IMG/VR virus record: IMGVR_UViG_3300027782_000060
Coordinates: 1-64,000 of that record
DNA: 64,000 nt
Strand: one strand, 5' to 3'
Source: a virus
Each line of letters opens with the position of its first letter. The stretch's first letter is position 1. Under the pieces are notes generated by a model, which saw only the letters and a list, made by a program, of their open reading frames with translations, searched no databases and was not told the DNA's origin. The translations under genes and the position numbers were made by a program. Shown here piece after piece: positions 1 through 9,200 of the stretch.

Positions 1-73
1 ATTCCTGCCAGCGCGTGACCTTGCCAGTCTCTGCGTACGGCGGCTTCACAATGTGGTCAGGAACGCTCAACAT
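1..73 (-). CDS. Partial gene running off the left edge, N-terminal 24 residues only
   Basis: Reading leftwards from an ATG at 71-73 gives an open frame to the window edge that begins MLSVPDHIVKPPYAETGK. The Pro-rich start (VPDHIVKPPYA) loosely resembles the N-terminus of bacterial type I methionine aminopeptidases, but 24 residues are too few to name it. Its start codon overlaps the stop of a 10-codon upstream reading frame (67-99), which suggests translational coupling. I see no strong ribosome binding site directly in front of this ATG. It is the next gene of the leftward virion operon after the 235-aa protein. Confidence 0.4.
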   Translation of the reverse strand, partial: MLSVPDHIVKPPYAETGKVTRWQE

Positions 74-99
74 AGGTCTTGGTCAATCCAAACTTTCAT
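67..99 (-). CDS. Possible 10-residue leader peptide MKVWIDQDLC
   Basis: An ATG at 97-99 is preceded by GGAG (107-110, 7-base spacing) and opens a 10-codon frame ending in TGA that overlaps the ATG of the next gene. A near copy of the sequence, reading KVWVDQDLLTGGK before a stop, lies between the nuclease gene and the 235-aa gene (about 839-877). The two copies differ by a Val/Ile change and a synonymous Leu codon change, which hints at peptide-level conservation. A coupling leader is possible; a chance short frame in a DNA repeat is the alternative. Confidence 0.35.
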   Translation of the reverse strand: MKVWIDQDLC

Positions 100-120
100 T
101 TACAGGCTCCGTATTCTGCA

Positions 121-828
121 TTACGCATTAAACGCTTTAGTAAATCCTTCAGGACAAGTTTTTTTGCATATCAAATCTGCGATAACAGGTGCAACTGCTG
201 CTCCGATTGCAATACCAACACCCGCTGGCGTTGCCCATAATGCTGCTGAATCTAAACTTTTCGCTAAACAGTTCGAGATTATGTTTTTTAATAGCGTGTG
301 GTCAATACTCTCACTAACGAATGGTATTAGTAAAAATCCTTCCGTTATGATTTCGCTCATTGCCGCTACTGCCACGGCCTTGGTTGCCATATCTGCAACA
401 TAAAGAAACGGCTGTGCCATAATTGATAGAGTGGTTGATGTTGCTGCACCTGCGGGTTGTGCTGGCGTAAAATATGCAATAACCCCAGCCGAGATTGCTG
501 CAGTCACTGCTATGTTGCAGCCGTTTTCATCCACCCAATGGTAGGCATCGATTACGCCATCTTTTACTATTTCATAGCCTGATTCTATTTTGTTTCCCAA
601 ATCAATGAGTACTGGTACTACTTCGTCTCCCACCTCTAAGGCAATCATGTCTTCAAACGTGTGGTTCTCTTCAGGGTGAGCGTGGATGTACTTTCTGGCG
701 TTTTCGGTAAGTGCGTGATAGCCACAGTCTGAACCTTGCCATTCACCACCCCAACCGTAAGACCTCACTTCATAGGGGTCACAGTCTGAGCAATGAAAAA
801 CAACTCCAATACCTTTTTGTGCTGCCAT
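121..828 (-). CDS. Hypothetical protein, 235 aa, with hydrophobic Ala/Ile-rich C-terminal half
   Basis: I do not recognise this protein. The ATG at 826-828 is chosen because GGAGG at 837-841 sits 8 bases upstream; a longer frame from 861 has no such site. The N-terminal part has a short Cys pair (HCSDCDPYEVRSYGW, then a later Cys) that could be a small zinc or disulfide site. Residues about 110-225 contain several hydrophobic stretches rich in Ala, Ile and Val, possibly membrane-inserting helices, followed by CKKTCPEG. It follows the SNase-like gene in the same leftward operon, so a virion or late function is likely, but nothing defines it further. The start context (AGGAAAATAAAATGGCA) is nearly identical to that of the 112-aa gene at 16480. 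Confidence 0.75.
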   Translation of the reverse strand: MAAQKGIGVVFHCSDCDPYEVRSYGWGGEWQGSDCGYHALTENARKYIHAHPEENHTFEDMIALEVGDEVVPVLIDLGNKIESGYEIVKDGVIDAYHWVDENGCNIAVTAAISAGVIAYFTPAQPAGAATSTTLSIMAQPFLYVADMATKAVAVAAMSEIITEGFLLIPFVSESIDHTLLKNIISNCLAKSLDSAALWATPAGVGIAIGAAVAPVIADLICKKTCPEGFTKAFNA

Positions 829-870
829 TTTATTTTCCTCCAGTAAGCAAGTCTTGGTCAACCCAAACTT

Positions 871-1278
871 TTATTTGGTTTTGAATTCAGTCCATGTCTT
901 GTCGCCAACACCGAAGTATTCGCGTGCATATCCTGCGCCAACGATGTCTTTGTTGAGGCATGCGGTTGTTGGTGATTCGATGTCGCCCGATGAGTAGAGT
1001 TCTGCAAGTACACGACCGTACTTTTCGTTCTTGTCAACGATGGTTTTAATAAAAACGGTCTCGTGGTTGTGTAGCCAATCTTTCGTAAATTCCTTAGCCT
1101 TGAGTCCCATTTCTTTTTCGGCTGCGTCTTTGGTGCGTGATTCGGGTGTGTTGATTCCGTATAGGCGTACACGGATTTTGTGGTGGACACTAAAACCAAG
1201 GTCGACCATTAAGTCAACGGTATCTCCGTCTACGACATTGAGAACTTTTCCTGTGTACCAGTATGGATTAATCATCAA
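871..1278 (-). CDS. Staphylococcal-nuclease-like (thermonuclease) protein
   Basis: This 135-aa protein matches the SNase (OB-fold, calcium-dependent nuclease) family along its length. The N-terminal strand motif VVDGDTVDLMVDLG is followed by IRVRLYGINTPES, containing the family Arg and Asp/Glu region, and by KYGRVLAELY, the usual second Arg motif. It has no signal peptide, unlike many secreted relatives. It overlaps the end of the 741-aa gene by 4 bases (ATGA), so the two are translationally coupled. In phages such nucleases may act on host DNA or may be packaged in the virion; the location in the head operon favours a virion or late role, which is inference. The family assignment is clear. 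Confidence 0.9.
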   Translation of the reverse strand: MMINPYWYTGKVLNVVDGDTVDLMVDLGFSVHHKIRVRLYGINTPESRTKDAAEKEMGLKAKEFTKDWLHNHETVFIKTIVDKNEKYGRVLAELYSSGDIESPTTACLNKDIVGAGYAREYFGVGDKTWTEFKTK

Positions 1279-3500
1279 TAGCCACCTTCATCATCGGCAT
1301 AGTCACCAGCAAAATATGGGGAAAGCCATCCGGTGCGAGGTTTTTTGGGCAAATCAGGCATGAGGAGCGAAGGCTTTGGCTTATTCGGAGCGATTGGCGA
1401 ACCAACCGATGGCTTTGGCTTAAATGGGATTGAGGGCAATCCCATCGATGCTCTATAGGCATCCATTTCTGCCTGAGAATTAATCTTGTCGTAGCCCTGT
1501 CCTCGTCCGGTTCTGTTCCGTTCATCGTTCTCGGCTTGCCGTTCCATGCTGTCGGCACTACCTTGCGGGCGATTTGGTTTTTTCTCGTCACGTCGATTGC
1601 GGTAATAGTCGCTTACGCGCTTGTCGTCTTCACGAACCATGTCTGGCGGAATGTAGGTTCCATCAGCGGCAATCTTGCCACCATTGGGCAAACGGCCAGG
1701 ATTCCAGTTTGTCTTCTGACCCGGCTTGAGTTTGCGCGATTCCGCATCTACGAATTTCCTGAATGCCTCGCCGTCAAAGCCTCTTTTCTCAAGGTCTTCG
1801 CGAATTATTCCACGTTCACGGGTATCCGCCGAGCCTGTGTCTGTTTGCCAGGTCCGACTGGTTGTGTTAGCGGGTGGGTCTGGAGTCTCACCAATACGTA
1901 CTGCCTCTTGATTATGTAGCCACTCGCCGTACGCCGTAGCCTCGTCTGGTGTTTTGAATTTACCCAAGTGTTGACCGGTTTTTTTATAGTGCGACACCGC
2001 GGCATCGTAACCCTCATCCGTATCAGGGTCCCAATTTTCTCCATTGGGCCCAATAGTTGGAATGAGGACTTCACCATCATCGAATCCGACTGATATGCTT
2101 CTTACTGTTGCCTGTTCCCCACTTGGTAACGTCACTGGCTTGCGCTTGCTTAAGTCAATATTTCCAGAAACTGTCGGCTTGACAGGAGGGTTGGCGGGGA
2201 GTGTTGCGGCTACAGAGGGTTTAGCGGGGACCTTTGCTGCAGTAGGGGGTTTGGCGGGGAGTGTTGCTGCTCTAGGGGTATTACGTTCCATCGAGTCGGC
2301 GGTTCCTTGACGAGGCTGTGCGGAACGCATGAAATCTGTACCCTCTTGAACGCTGCCATCGCCATCTGCGTCTCGCGAATTGGGGTCATAGTTCTCGTCA
2401 GGAGAACCACCACCACGACCGCCAATTGTCTGCGGTTTGCGTGGCGCATTTGATTGACCTACAGTGCCCGCCTGTCGAGCAACAGGAGCACCAAGTTCTT
2501 TGATTTCTATGTCACCAAAAGCATCTTTCTTCTTTTTTGCTTCTTTGAGATTCTTATATCTCTCAAGAAGACGGCTACCTTTTGCTGCAAGTTTTGCTGC
2601 TGCTGCTACGGTCTTTGGCACTGGCTCCCCCCATGCCGAAGCAGACAATGCAAGGCGTGTTGGGTTGCCCTTGTCGTCCTGCATCGGACCTGAAGGATTA
2701 GTGAAGAAACGAACGAGGAATGAACCTTTGCGTCGCATTTTTTCCGGAGTATCTGCCGGACCCTTGACTCCAGGCTTGAGATTTAAGCCCTCTTTGTTAT
2801 TAAAGTACTTGCGTCCAGCGGCGGTTAGGCCACCTTTTGGGTCACGTAATTCTGCTGATTTTTCATTGTATGAAATGGCGCCCGCATGTCTAGAGTTAAT
2901 AAGACGGTCAGCAAAATCGTAACTAACATCAAATAGCCACTTGACGTCATTAGCCTCGTCAGTGTACTCATTTGGAAACAGGGCCACGAATTCACGATTA
3001 CTTAGCGACTCAACAAATTCAATTGCATTACCCTCTTCTACGGATAGAAAATTTTCAAGACTCTTTGTTTCTTGTTTCTTTCCTTTTTCCTTGGTAATTG
3101 GTCCGCCGACAATCCATGCATCACAGGTTCGAGCAGATGCACACTTGAAGTCAAAGGCCTCGCAGTATCCGAGTTCGCCAGCATTAATTACATCCCATGC
3201 AGCATTGCCTTTTTCATTGCCGAGACCCTTATCAATACAATCAAGCATTCTCGGGGTGCGAATGAAGGCAGCACAGTTGCCACATAGTTGCTTCTTTGAC
3301 TCACCGATTGTCACATTCCAGCGAGACGCTTTCTTTTTCCAGAAAGCATTATTTGCCTGCGTCGGATTGAGCGGACCATATCCACCGTTATCAATTGCAT
3401 TCTGTCTATTTTTTAAGTTGACAGGTATGTCCTGAGTGGCAATTGGGCATGAGATAGTTTTCTCTGCTTTGAACTCAACGTCATCCATGTGAATGTCCAT
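1275..3500 (-). CDS. Virion-region protein, 741 aa, with Cys-rich domain, RKYFNNKEGLN-type domain and calcium-loop motif
   Basis: Residues about 70-135 carry a Cys pattern (LCGNCAAF, later a Cys, then GYCEAFDFKC and RTCDAWIVGGP) that I know from phage head-region proteins and that could bind an Fe-S cluster or zinc. Residues about 215-330 form a second domain with GGLTAAGRKYFNNKEG and AWGEPVPKTVAAAAKLAAKG; this is probably the DUF6321-type phage domain. After it comes DADGDGSVQEGT, a D-x-D-x-D-G calcium-type loop shared with four giant proteins of this window, then a Pro/Ala-rich low-complexity linker and two copies of G[ST]ADSMER. The start is ambiguous between two nearby ATGs, the second 12 bases in. 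It lies between the Dps-like and SNase genes, 7 bases after the former. Confidence 0.8.
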   Translation of the reverse strand: MDIHMDDVEFKAEKTISCPIATQDIPVNLKNRQNAIDNGGYGPLNPTQANNAFWKKKASRWNVTIGESKKQLCGNCAAFIRTPRMLDCIDKGLGNEKGNAAWDVINAGELGYCEAFDFKCASARTCDAWIVGGPITKEKGKKQETKSLENFLSVEEGNAIEFVESLSNREFVALFPNEYTDEANDVKWLFDVSYDFADRLINSRHAGAISYNEKSAELRDPKGGLTAAGRKYFNNKEGLNLKPGVKGPADTPEKMRRKGSFLVRFFTNPSGPMQDDKGNPTRLALSASAWGEPVPKTVAAAAKLAAKGSRLLERYKNLKEAKKKKDAFGDIEIKELGAPVARQAGTVGQSNAPRKPQTIGGRGGGSPDENYDPNSRDADGDGSVQEGTDFMRSAQPRQGTADSMERNTPRAATLPAKPPTAAKVPAKPSVAATLPANPPVKPTVSGNIDLSKRKPVTLPSGEQATVRSISVGFDDGEVLIPTIGPNGENWDPDTDEGYDAAVSHYKKTGQHLGKFKTPDEATAYGEWLHNQEAVRIGETPDPPANTTSRTWQTDTGSADTRERGIIREDLEKRGFDGEAFRKFVDAESRKLKPGQKTNWNPGRLPNGGKIAADGTYIPPDMVREDDKRVSDYYRNRRDEKKPNRPQGSADSMERQAENDERNRTGRGQGYDKINSQAEMDAYRASMGLPSIPFKPKPSVGSPIAPNKPKPSLLMPDLPKKPRTGWLSPYFAGDYADDEGGY

Positions 3501-3507
3501 TCCTTAA

Positions 3508-3990
3508 TTAGCCAAGGGAAGAGCGAAGTTGCCAATCCCATTTTTCGTGCTGGTCAATTCTTTCAGCGATGAAGTTCGCTACACCCTGCTCGTTGGCATC
3601 CTCGGCGACCGTAAATACATCTTTGAGAAGTTGAACCATGCCTGTGTTTTTCATCATAAAGTCCGAAGCAAGTTCGCGTGGTGTGGTCACTTTGGTGTCG
3701 TCTGAAATGGATGCCAGGGACATCATTTCTCCTAGTGCAGGAGGAAATGCTCGCATTTTGCGTATGTTTTCGGCAAATGGGTCAATCGAACCATAGATAT
3801 CTTCATAGATTTCGGCAAATAGGGCATGGTATTGAAAAAAATCAGGACCAGTAACGTTCCAGTGAGCACGATGGGCTGTGAAATACAAAACTACGGCATT
3901 TGCCATTGCTTCTTTTAAGGCGCTTACCAGTTTGCCCTCTCCTGAGCCTTCCATCATGATTATTGCCGACATTAAGTCTTTTTTGCGCAT
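3508..3990 (-). CDS. Dps-like ferritin-fold protein
   Basis: This 160-aa protein fits the Dps (DNA protection during starvation) family in length and motifs. The sequence AHWNVTGPDFFQYHALF followed by SIDPFAENIRK carries the family's ferroxidase residues with canonical spacing: His43, His55, Asp70 and Glu74 (12, 15 and 4 residues apart). Dps forms dodecamers that oxidise and store iron and protect DNA from peroxide. AGGAG lies 5 bases before the ATG. It is placed in the leftward head operon directly after the capsid gene and a 57-aa gene. A phage copy could protect DNA in the infected cell or be carried in the virion; both are inference. Family identity is strong. Confidence 0.92.
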   Translation of the reverse strand: MRKKDLMSAIIMMEGSGEGKLVSALKEAMANAVVLYFTAHRAHWNVTGPDFFQYHALFAEIYEDIYGSIDPFAENIRKMRAFPPALGEMMSLASISDDTKVTTPRELASDFMMKNTGMVQLLKDVFTVAEDANEQGVANFIAERIDQHEKWDWQLRSSLG

Positions 3991-4043
3991 CGCAACTCCT
4001 AGGTCACTACAAATTATACATTACAACACTAATGAAAGTAATG

Positions 4044-4217
4044 TTAAAAATCGTCTCTCAGATTGTATTTACCAACCTGTTTCTTCTTTTTCTTTTTTGG
4101 TCCCAGTTCATAGATGATTTCTTCTATATCATCCGCTGAGCCTTTGAAATTCTTGGCGACTTTTTCTAGATTTTGCCAATCCATGTCGTCATCTTCTGTT
4201 TCGAACTTACGTCCCAT
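4044..4217 (-). CDS. Small charged protein, 57 aa
   Basis: An ATG at 4215-4217 starts a 57-codon frame with an acidic, Trp-containing N-terminus (MGRKFETEDDDMDWQNLEK) and a Lys-rich C-terminal half (GPKKKKKKQ). A weak ribosome site (AGAAAG) lies about 5 bases upstream. It lies between the terminator after the major capsid gene and the Dps-like gene, filling an otherwise empty 300-base stretch. No family is recognised. The acidic/basic layout would suit a small nucleic-acid or virion-protein binder, but that is a guess. Confidence 0.6.
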   Translation of the reverse strand: MGRKFETEDDDMDWQNLEKVAKNFKGSADDIEEIIYELGPKKKKKKQVGKYNLRDDF

Positions 4218-4250
4218 AAATCTTTCTCACATTTGTGCGTTAATGGAAAA

Positions 4251-4281
4251 CCCCCAGCCCGGGATTAACCGGTACTGGGGG
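4251..4281 (-). terminator. Intrinsic terminator after the major capsid gene
   Basis: CCCCCAG at 4251-4257 pairs with CTGGGGG at 4275-4281, and an inner CCGG/CCGG pair extends the stem around a short GATTAA loop. On the minus strand the stem is followed by TTTT. It lies 36 bases past the capsid stop codon. Strong capsid transcription would end or be attenuated here, with genes further left read through or started separately. Confidence 0.8.
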
Positions 4282-4316
4282 TTCGCCTACTTCACTAAAT
4301 TACGCCAGGGCGTTTA

Positions 4317-5627
4317 TCAGGCAGGGGCTCTGTCGAAATCAATCTTAACGAAGGCTTCCGGACGCTTGACTGCGAGAGCCAAACGCTGTTCGGCCAACAC
4401 CACAATGGCGTTACGGACGAAGAAGTCGCTGTGCTGTTCGCTGATGCGGATGCTGGCCTGCTCACGGTCGTACAACTGTGCGCCGGTACCGAATGCACCG
4501 ACAAGAGCGGTACCTTCGGGGATGGCGGGAGTTTCGACGACGGGGATGCGCCACAACTTGGGCTCGCCACCAAGGGCCACCGAAACGGCCACGAGGTACT
4601 GACCGTAGGCATCCTTCGACAATTCGATGTCTTCCCAGTCGTTCGGGTGGAGAACCACGCCGGTCGGCTCGTAGTAGGCAAGGAATGCGAGGGTTGCGGC
4701 ACGGCGGATTGCGTCAGCCTTGTTGTCCGCAACCGGAGTGGTAGCGCCGTCCGACCATGAGTATTCCTGAACACCAGTGGTGTTAAGAACGCCAAGGAGG
4801 TTTTCGCCAGTACCGTTACCGGAAAGAATCTGAGCATCTTCCTGCAAGCGGAGACCGTACATCAATTCGTTGTCGATGATTGAACGCAATTGCGGCTCAT
4901 CGGCGAGAACGTTACGGTGTGCTGCTTCCCAGTGAGCGATGGTGCGGACCGGAGCCTGCTCACCCACGAAAGTGAAGGATGATTGCGGCTTAACACCAAA
5001 GTTGGTGTTGTCGCTATTACGCTGTGCAACTGTAGCAGCGTTGTTTGCGAAACCGGTCATACGGAAGTATTCAATGATTGCGGCAGTGGTAGTGCGGGCC
5101 GGGAACAAGTCACGGACGCGCTTTGTACGCATTGCGGGGACGACGATGGGGTCACGCTGGATTCCACCGAAAGGGCGGTCGTACGAGGGGAGACCCGAGT
5201 AGACGTCCTTCACGTTGTAGTTGCCGCCAGTAAGTGTCTTGGTGGTGATGAACGGCGAAGCCATGTTGGCACCGTTGCGTCCACCGTCAAGGCTCTTGAA
5301 CTGAGCAGACTGGATGAATTCGTCACCGATTGACTTGAACTGAGGAGTGTTATTGCTGTACGAACCACCAGCGGCGGCTGCACCAGCAACCGAGCCCTGA
5401 GGAGCCGAACCCCATGCGTCAACATCGCGCATTCCTTCAAGACCCTCGATGAGGCTCTTGATTTCTCTGATGTCCTTCATGTTGACGTCAAAGGCTGACT
5501 TTTGGGCGGTTGAAACAACGACGGTACCGTTTTCAATTTGGAATGAATCGGCAATAGCCTTGTTTTCTGACATTTTTGAACGAAGTGCGCTTTGCAGTTC
5601 ATTCAGGCGGGAAGTGTCTTCTGACAT
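4317..5627 (-). CDS. Major capsid protein, HK97 fold
   Basis: This 436-aa protein has the organisation of HK97 gp5-like capsid proteins. Residues 1 to about 66 form a charged helical delta domain, followed by a flexible Gly/Ala/Ser-rich stretch and a long conserved shell domain. Family-typical segments include RDLFPARTTTAAIIEYFRM, EQAPVRTIAHW, a P-loop-like PTGVVLHPNDWE and a late QASIRISEQHSDFFVRN strand. The delta domain ends in GLEGMRD (Gly65-Met66), which resembles the G-M-x-S motif found between domains of the giant proteins and is a plausible maturation cut. AGAGG lies 7 bases before the ATG. Upstream is a 173-base AT-rich gap (5628-5800) without a gene, likely holding a promoter that I cannot place precisely; downstream is a strong terminator. 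Confidence 0.95.
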   Translation of the reverse strand: MSEDTSRLNELQSALRSKMSENKAIADSFQIENGTVVVSTAQKSAFDVNMKDIREIKSLIEGLEGMRDVDAWGSAPQGSVAGAAAAGGSYSNNTPQFKSIGDEFIQSAQFKSLDGGRNGANMASPFITTKTLTGGNYNVKDVYSGLPSYDRPFGGIQRDPIVVPAMRTKRVRDLFPARTTTAAIIEYFRMTGFANNAATVAQRNSDNTNFGVKPQSSFTFVGEQAPVRTIAHWEAAHRNVLADEPQLRSIIDNELMYGLRLQEDAQILSGNGTGENLLGVLNTTGVQEYSWSDGATTPVADNKADAIRRAATLAFLAYYEPTGVVLHPNDWEDIELSKDAYGQYLVAVSVALGGEPKLWRIPVVETPAIPEGTALVGAFGTGAQLYDREQASIRISEQHSDFFVRNAIVVLAEQRLALAVKRPEAFVKIDFDRAPA

Positions 5628-5800
5628 TTTGAAACCTCTTCTGTTTCTTTGTAGTGGGTTGGGTTATTTATTGCTTTTGCTCTGGCTTAGGTAAGCACCC
5701 GGTCCTGAAACTTAAATACAAACATACATCATCAATAACATAGCGTATTGCAACAATTGCAGTTTTTTATTATATTAGTAACTAAAAAATCAGATACAGG

Positions 5801-5992
5801 TCATTCTGCTTCTGAATCATTCTTTTTAGCAGGTATAGACCTAAAACCAAGGCGCATTTTGTCAAGTAAATTACTTACCTTTTCGTCATCTTCCCCTAGT
5901 GATACCGCCATTGTATTGAGCGCATAATAGGTAGCACGTCGACGTTGTTCTGCTGTAATTTCTCCGTCTTGTCCTTCTGGTTTCTGCTTCAT
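5801..5992 (-). CDS. Small hypothetical protein, 63 aa
   Basis: A short charged, probably helical protein (MKQKPEGQDGEITAEQRRR at the start) of unknown function. It overlaps the stop of the 106-aa gene by 4 bases (ATGA), so it is very likely translated by coupling. It is the last gene before the gap preceding the major capsid gene. Nothing identifies its role; a minor head or assembly factor would fit the position. Confidence 0.7.
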   Translation of the reverse strand: MKQKPEGQDGEITAEQRRRATYYALNTMAVSLGEDDEKVSNLLDKMRLGFRSIPAKKNDSEAE

Positions 5993-6297
5993 AGTGAATC
6001 CATCCCTTGCTCTTTGTCGTCCTCTGACTCTTCATCTGTTGCGGATACCCAAGAATCGCCAACATACGTTCTTGTAACGTCACTATTTTCGTCATACGTC
6101 CAAATTTCACCACGAACAATGTCTGCCGAGCCAGGGTCTACGGCATTCCCGTCTTTGTCAAGGAATATGGCTAAATCTTGATTCTTCTTGACCTTGCTTT
6201 TGGATTGCTTCTTGGGCTTACGCCGATTCAATGGCGCTGCGGTTGCGCCAATATCGCTAATTCGTAAATTAAAAATTTTCTTTAATTCGTCATCCAT
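5989..6297 (-). CDS. Small hypothetical protein, about 102 aa
   Basis: The basic Lys-rich segment NRRKPKKQSKSKVKKNQ is followed by a short beta-rich part (LAIFLDKDGNAVD, WTYDENSDVTRTYVGDSWVS) and an acidic tail. The ATG at 6295-6297 is preferred because GGAAA lies in front of it; an alternative ATG 12 bases upstream overlaps the stop of the giant gene. It sits between the 3,271-aa protein and the 63-aa protein in one translationally coupled series. No family is recognised. Confidence 0.7.
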   Translation of the reverse strand: MDDELKKIFNLRISDIGATAAPLNRRKPKKQSKSKVKKNQDLAIFLDKDGNAVDPGSADIVRGEIWTYDENSDVTRTYVGDSWVSATDEESEDDKEQGMDSL

Positions 6298-6299
6298 AT

Positions 6300-9200
6300 T
6301 TATTTCCATGGTCCGTAGTGCTTGGTGTCGAGGGCGTACTTCCTTGACTCATCAACTGAATAGCGTCGAGTTTCTGATTCGTCGATATTCCCCATTGCGT
6401 AGTACAAGAATTTTGGAATTTCATGTTTCCCGCCATTGGAGTAATCGTAGACCGTTGCTTCGCCCATCAAGCGCACCTGTCTGATATTTGACTCAATGCG
6501 AGCCTTTTCTGACTCCGTTTTGGCAACACGTAGTTTTTCATTGAGACGCAGAATCTCTCCTGCCGTCCTGTCGACTTCAACCCAGGCATGTCCATACCTG
6601 ATGCCAGCAGCCTCACCACCAGTTCCGAGGGGTATGCCATGCACGACTTTGACTTCCGTTCCTTCTTCTTTGCTAAATCTGTTGGTTAGTTTTTGGGCTA
6701 ATTCAAAAGCGGCAGAATAGCAATCCCCATCTCCGTCTGGGTTTACTTGCCCATACTTCTTCTCAAAACGGCTATCAAAGTTCTTGGTTTTGGATGACAT
6801 TCCTTGTGGGCTTCGCATCCAATCGTCTGACTGGTCAAAGAGCGCAGTAAGAATTTCGGCTCGCTTTGGATAGAGGGTTGCAAATCTGACATTCCCGCGC
6901 TCCATGCCATTTTCGTTAAATTTTTTACCAATATAACCTTTTTCTCTATCGATTAGGAATAATGCTACAGATTCAGCAAAATCTTCAATCAGAGTATATT
7001 CGCCAGCATCATACGCTGTTTGGGCATACGGAGTAACCCCATCTGTTCCCGCAGTAAAACGCCTGCTCACAAACTTAATAGTCCAACCTTTGCCAAGAAA
7101 CTCATTTTTCCATTCTTGTGAAGTTCTTTTATCCCCATCCGAGGCGTTTCTCCATGCTACGCCGTCCGATATTTTTTCATGATGCCACTGCTTTATGATT
7201 CCAAATATTCCTCCGGCATCTTCTGAAATTCGTTCAGCGACCCTGTCAAAAGAATGACCCCATTCGTGACGCAGAGTATGGACGCTCGGCAGAGCGCCGT
7301 TATAAACCGTCATTACTCCATTAGCACTCATTGTTGCGGCAGAAACAAAGTTTGGATTACCATATTTTTCTTGCGAAAATTTATCGTTTTCATTTGCTGC
7401 GTCTATTAATAAAAGTTGAGGCACTTTCATTTTGTATTTTTTTGAAAGTTCTGCAATATTTGCTATTTCGTATTCAATTGCTTTTAGGTTCATTTGCTCC
7501 AAGGAACTTATATTGTTCTGTTGATGCAATCGTTTATCAAGTTTTCGTACTCTGTAGAGATAGTCGTATGTTTCTTGCGTAATTTGCTTAACAACTAATG
7601 CTCCATTGATTTTTGTTGCAACGGCGTAGGGAATTGCCTTTGTCTTGCTCGTAATCGGGACATCTCTTATGAGGATGTTATGTCCTTCTGGCAAATCTGA
7701 TAAAAATGTTTGTGCAAAGATGCCGTCAAGTTGGCCCACAAAAGACGACCCGTTCAACGTGTAAGGGTCATTGCTGTCGACCTTAATAGCGTTTCTGAAA
7801 TCTTCAATGGCCTCGACGGCCTCTTGAGTCAACGACAATGTTGGCCTGGTTGATGGTGTTATTTCTGGCTTCTGAATTGCCTGTCCTGTTGGCGCTCCGG
7901 GAGGCGGTGGAATCGTTGGTCTTGTTGGCGTCATGACAGAAGACATTCCAGTTCTGCTGTCGTCAGAAGGAGAGTAGCCCCATTCCAGCCATGAATTACC
8001 TTCGGTAAAGATTTCTCCGGCTTTGACTTTCTTAGAAACAATCTTGTAATCCCCATCAAGATTGGATTCGCCGTGATATTGGGCGTATTCGCGTAACGGA
8101 GAAACCCAATCACCTGCATTTATATCATCGCCAACATTCTTGGGAACAGCGCGATAGATGGTTATTTCCTTCTCGGGCTTTCCGCGCATGTCTTTAATCA
8201 ACTTGAACATCTTGCTATTCAGCAACATCTGCCCGTGGCTATACATTCTGTAACCATCATCCGTATATACGTCTTCTGGGTATATCCCGTTTCCTGTCAG
8301 GTCGCTTAATGGCGCCCCAGCATCACGCAGTGGAGCGGTATGTGACATTCTGTAATCTTCTGAACTAGAAAGAACGCCGGGATTATTCTGTGCACGAATA
8401 ATTAGGGCACGTTTCTTATTGTGCAAAATTTCTTGGTCCGATATTTCCCTAAGCATTAAGTCACTCACCCGACCAATTGGCATCGAGCGCGATGACATGC
8501 CACTAGAGGAACGTGGAGAATCATCTAAAATTTTTAAAATGTCATCAAAATTTCCTACATAATTGGCTATTGCGCCCCAAAGTTCCGACGGCTCCATTGT
8601 TACATCTTCATTGAAGTTGGTAATAAAATATAAACCGTATTCGCCAAACCATGCTTGTTTTACAGCATTCCTTTCTGCTGGGGTTGCATCAAAATCAGGA
8701 TGGTCAACTAATGACATTATTGCAAGAGCATTTGCCCACTCGCCATGCCTATCGACACCCCTGCCCATAGCAAAATGACCGAAGGCATCATGCAATCCAT
8801 CTCGACCGCCCATGTCTCCTGCCTCTGGATTAATTAATGAAGCAAGAAAAGAACCTACAAATAAATTGTTTATTGGAATACGCTCTATTGCTTTCACAGG
8901 ACTAACCCGACTGCCTTTGGAAAGTTTTTTAAGTAAATTTCTTAAAAAATCTTCAAATCTTGACAACTCACCACCGTCGCCACCAAGAATATCGGCGTAT
9001 TTCTCATCCAATATCTCCCATTCTGCGACATTATACATACCTTCTATTGACTCCGGATTTCCAGTTTCTCCCGTATAGCGTTTACGCGCCACTAATTCTC
9101 CCGCAGGGGAGTAGTAGTTAATCCATTCACCATCTTCTTTTGTTGTAAATTGATTTTCCAATGCCTTCTTTAAGGCTGCTTCAACATTTTCTGGTTTTGT

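Noticed and set aside
5628-5800. A specific sigma70-type promoter before the capsid gene
   Set aside because: TTGCAA and TATGTT-like boxes exist, but spacing is 19 bases or more and the region is AT-rich, so I could not choose one with confidence.
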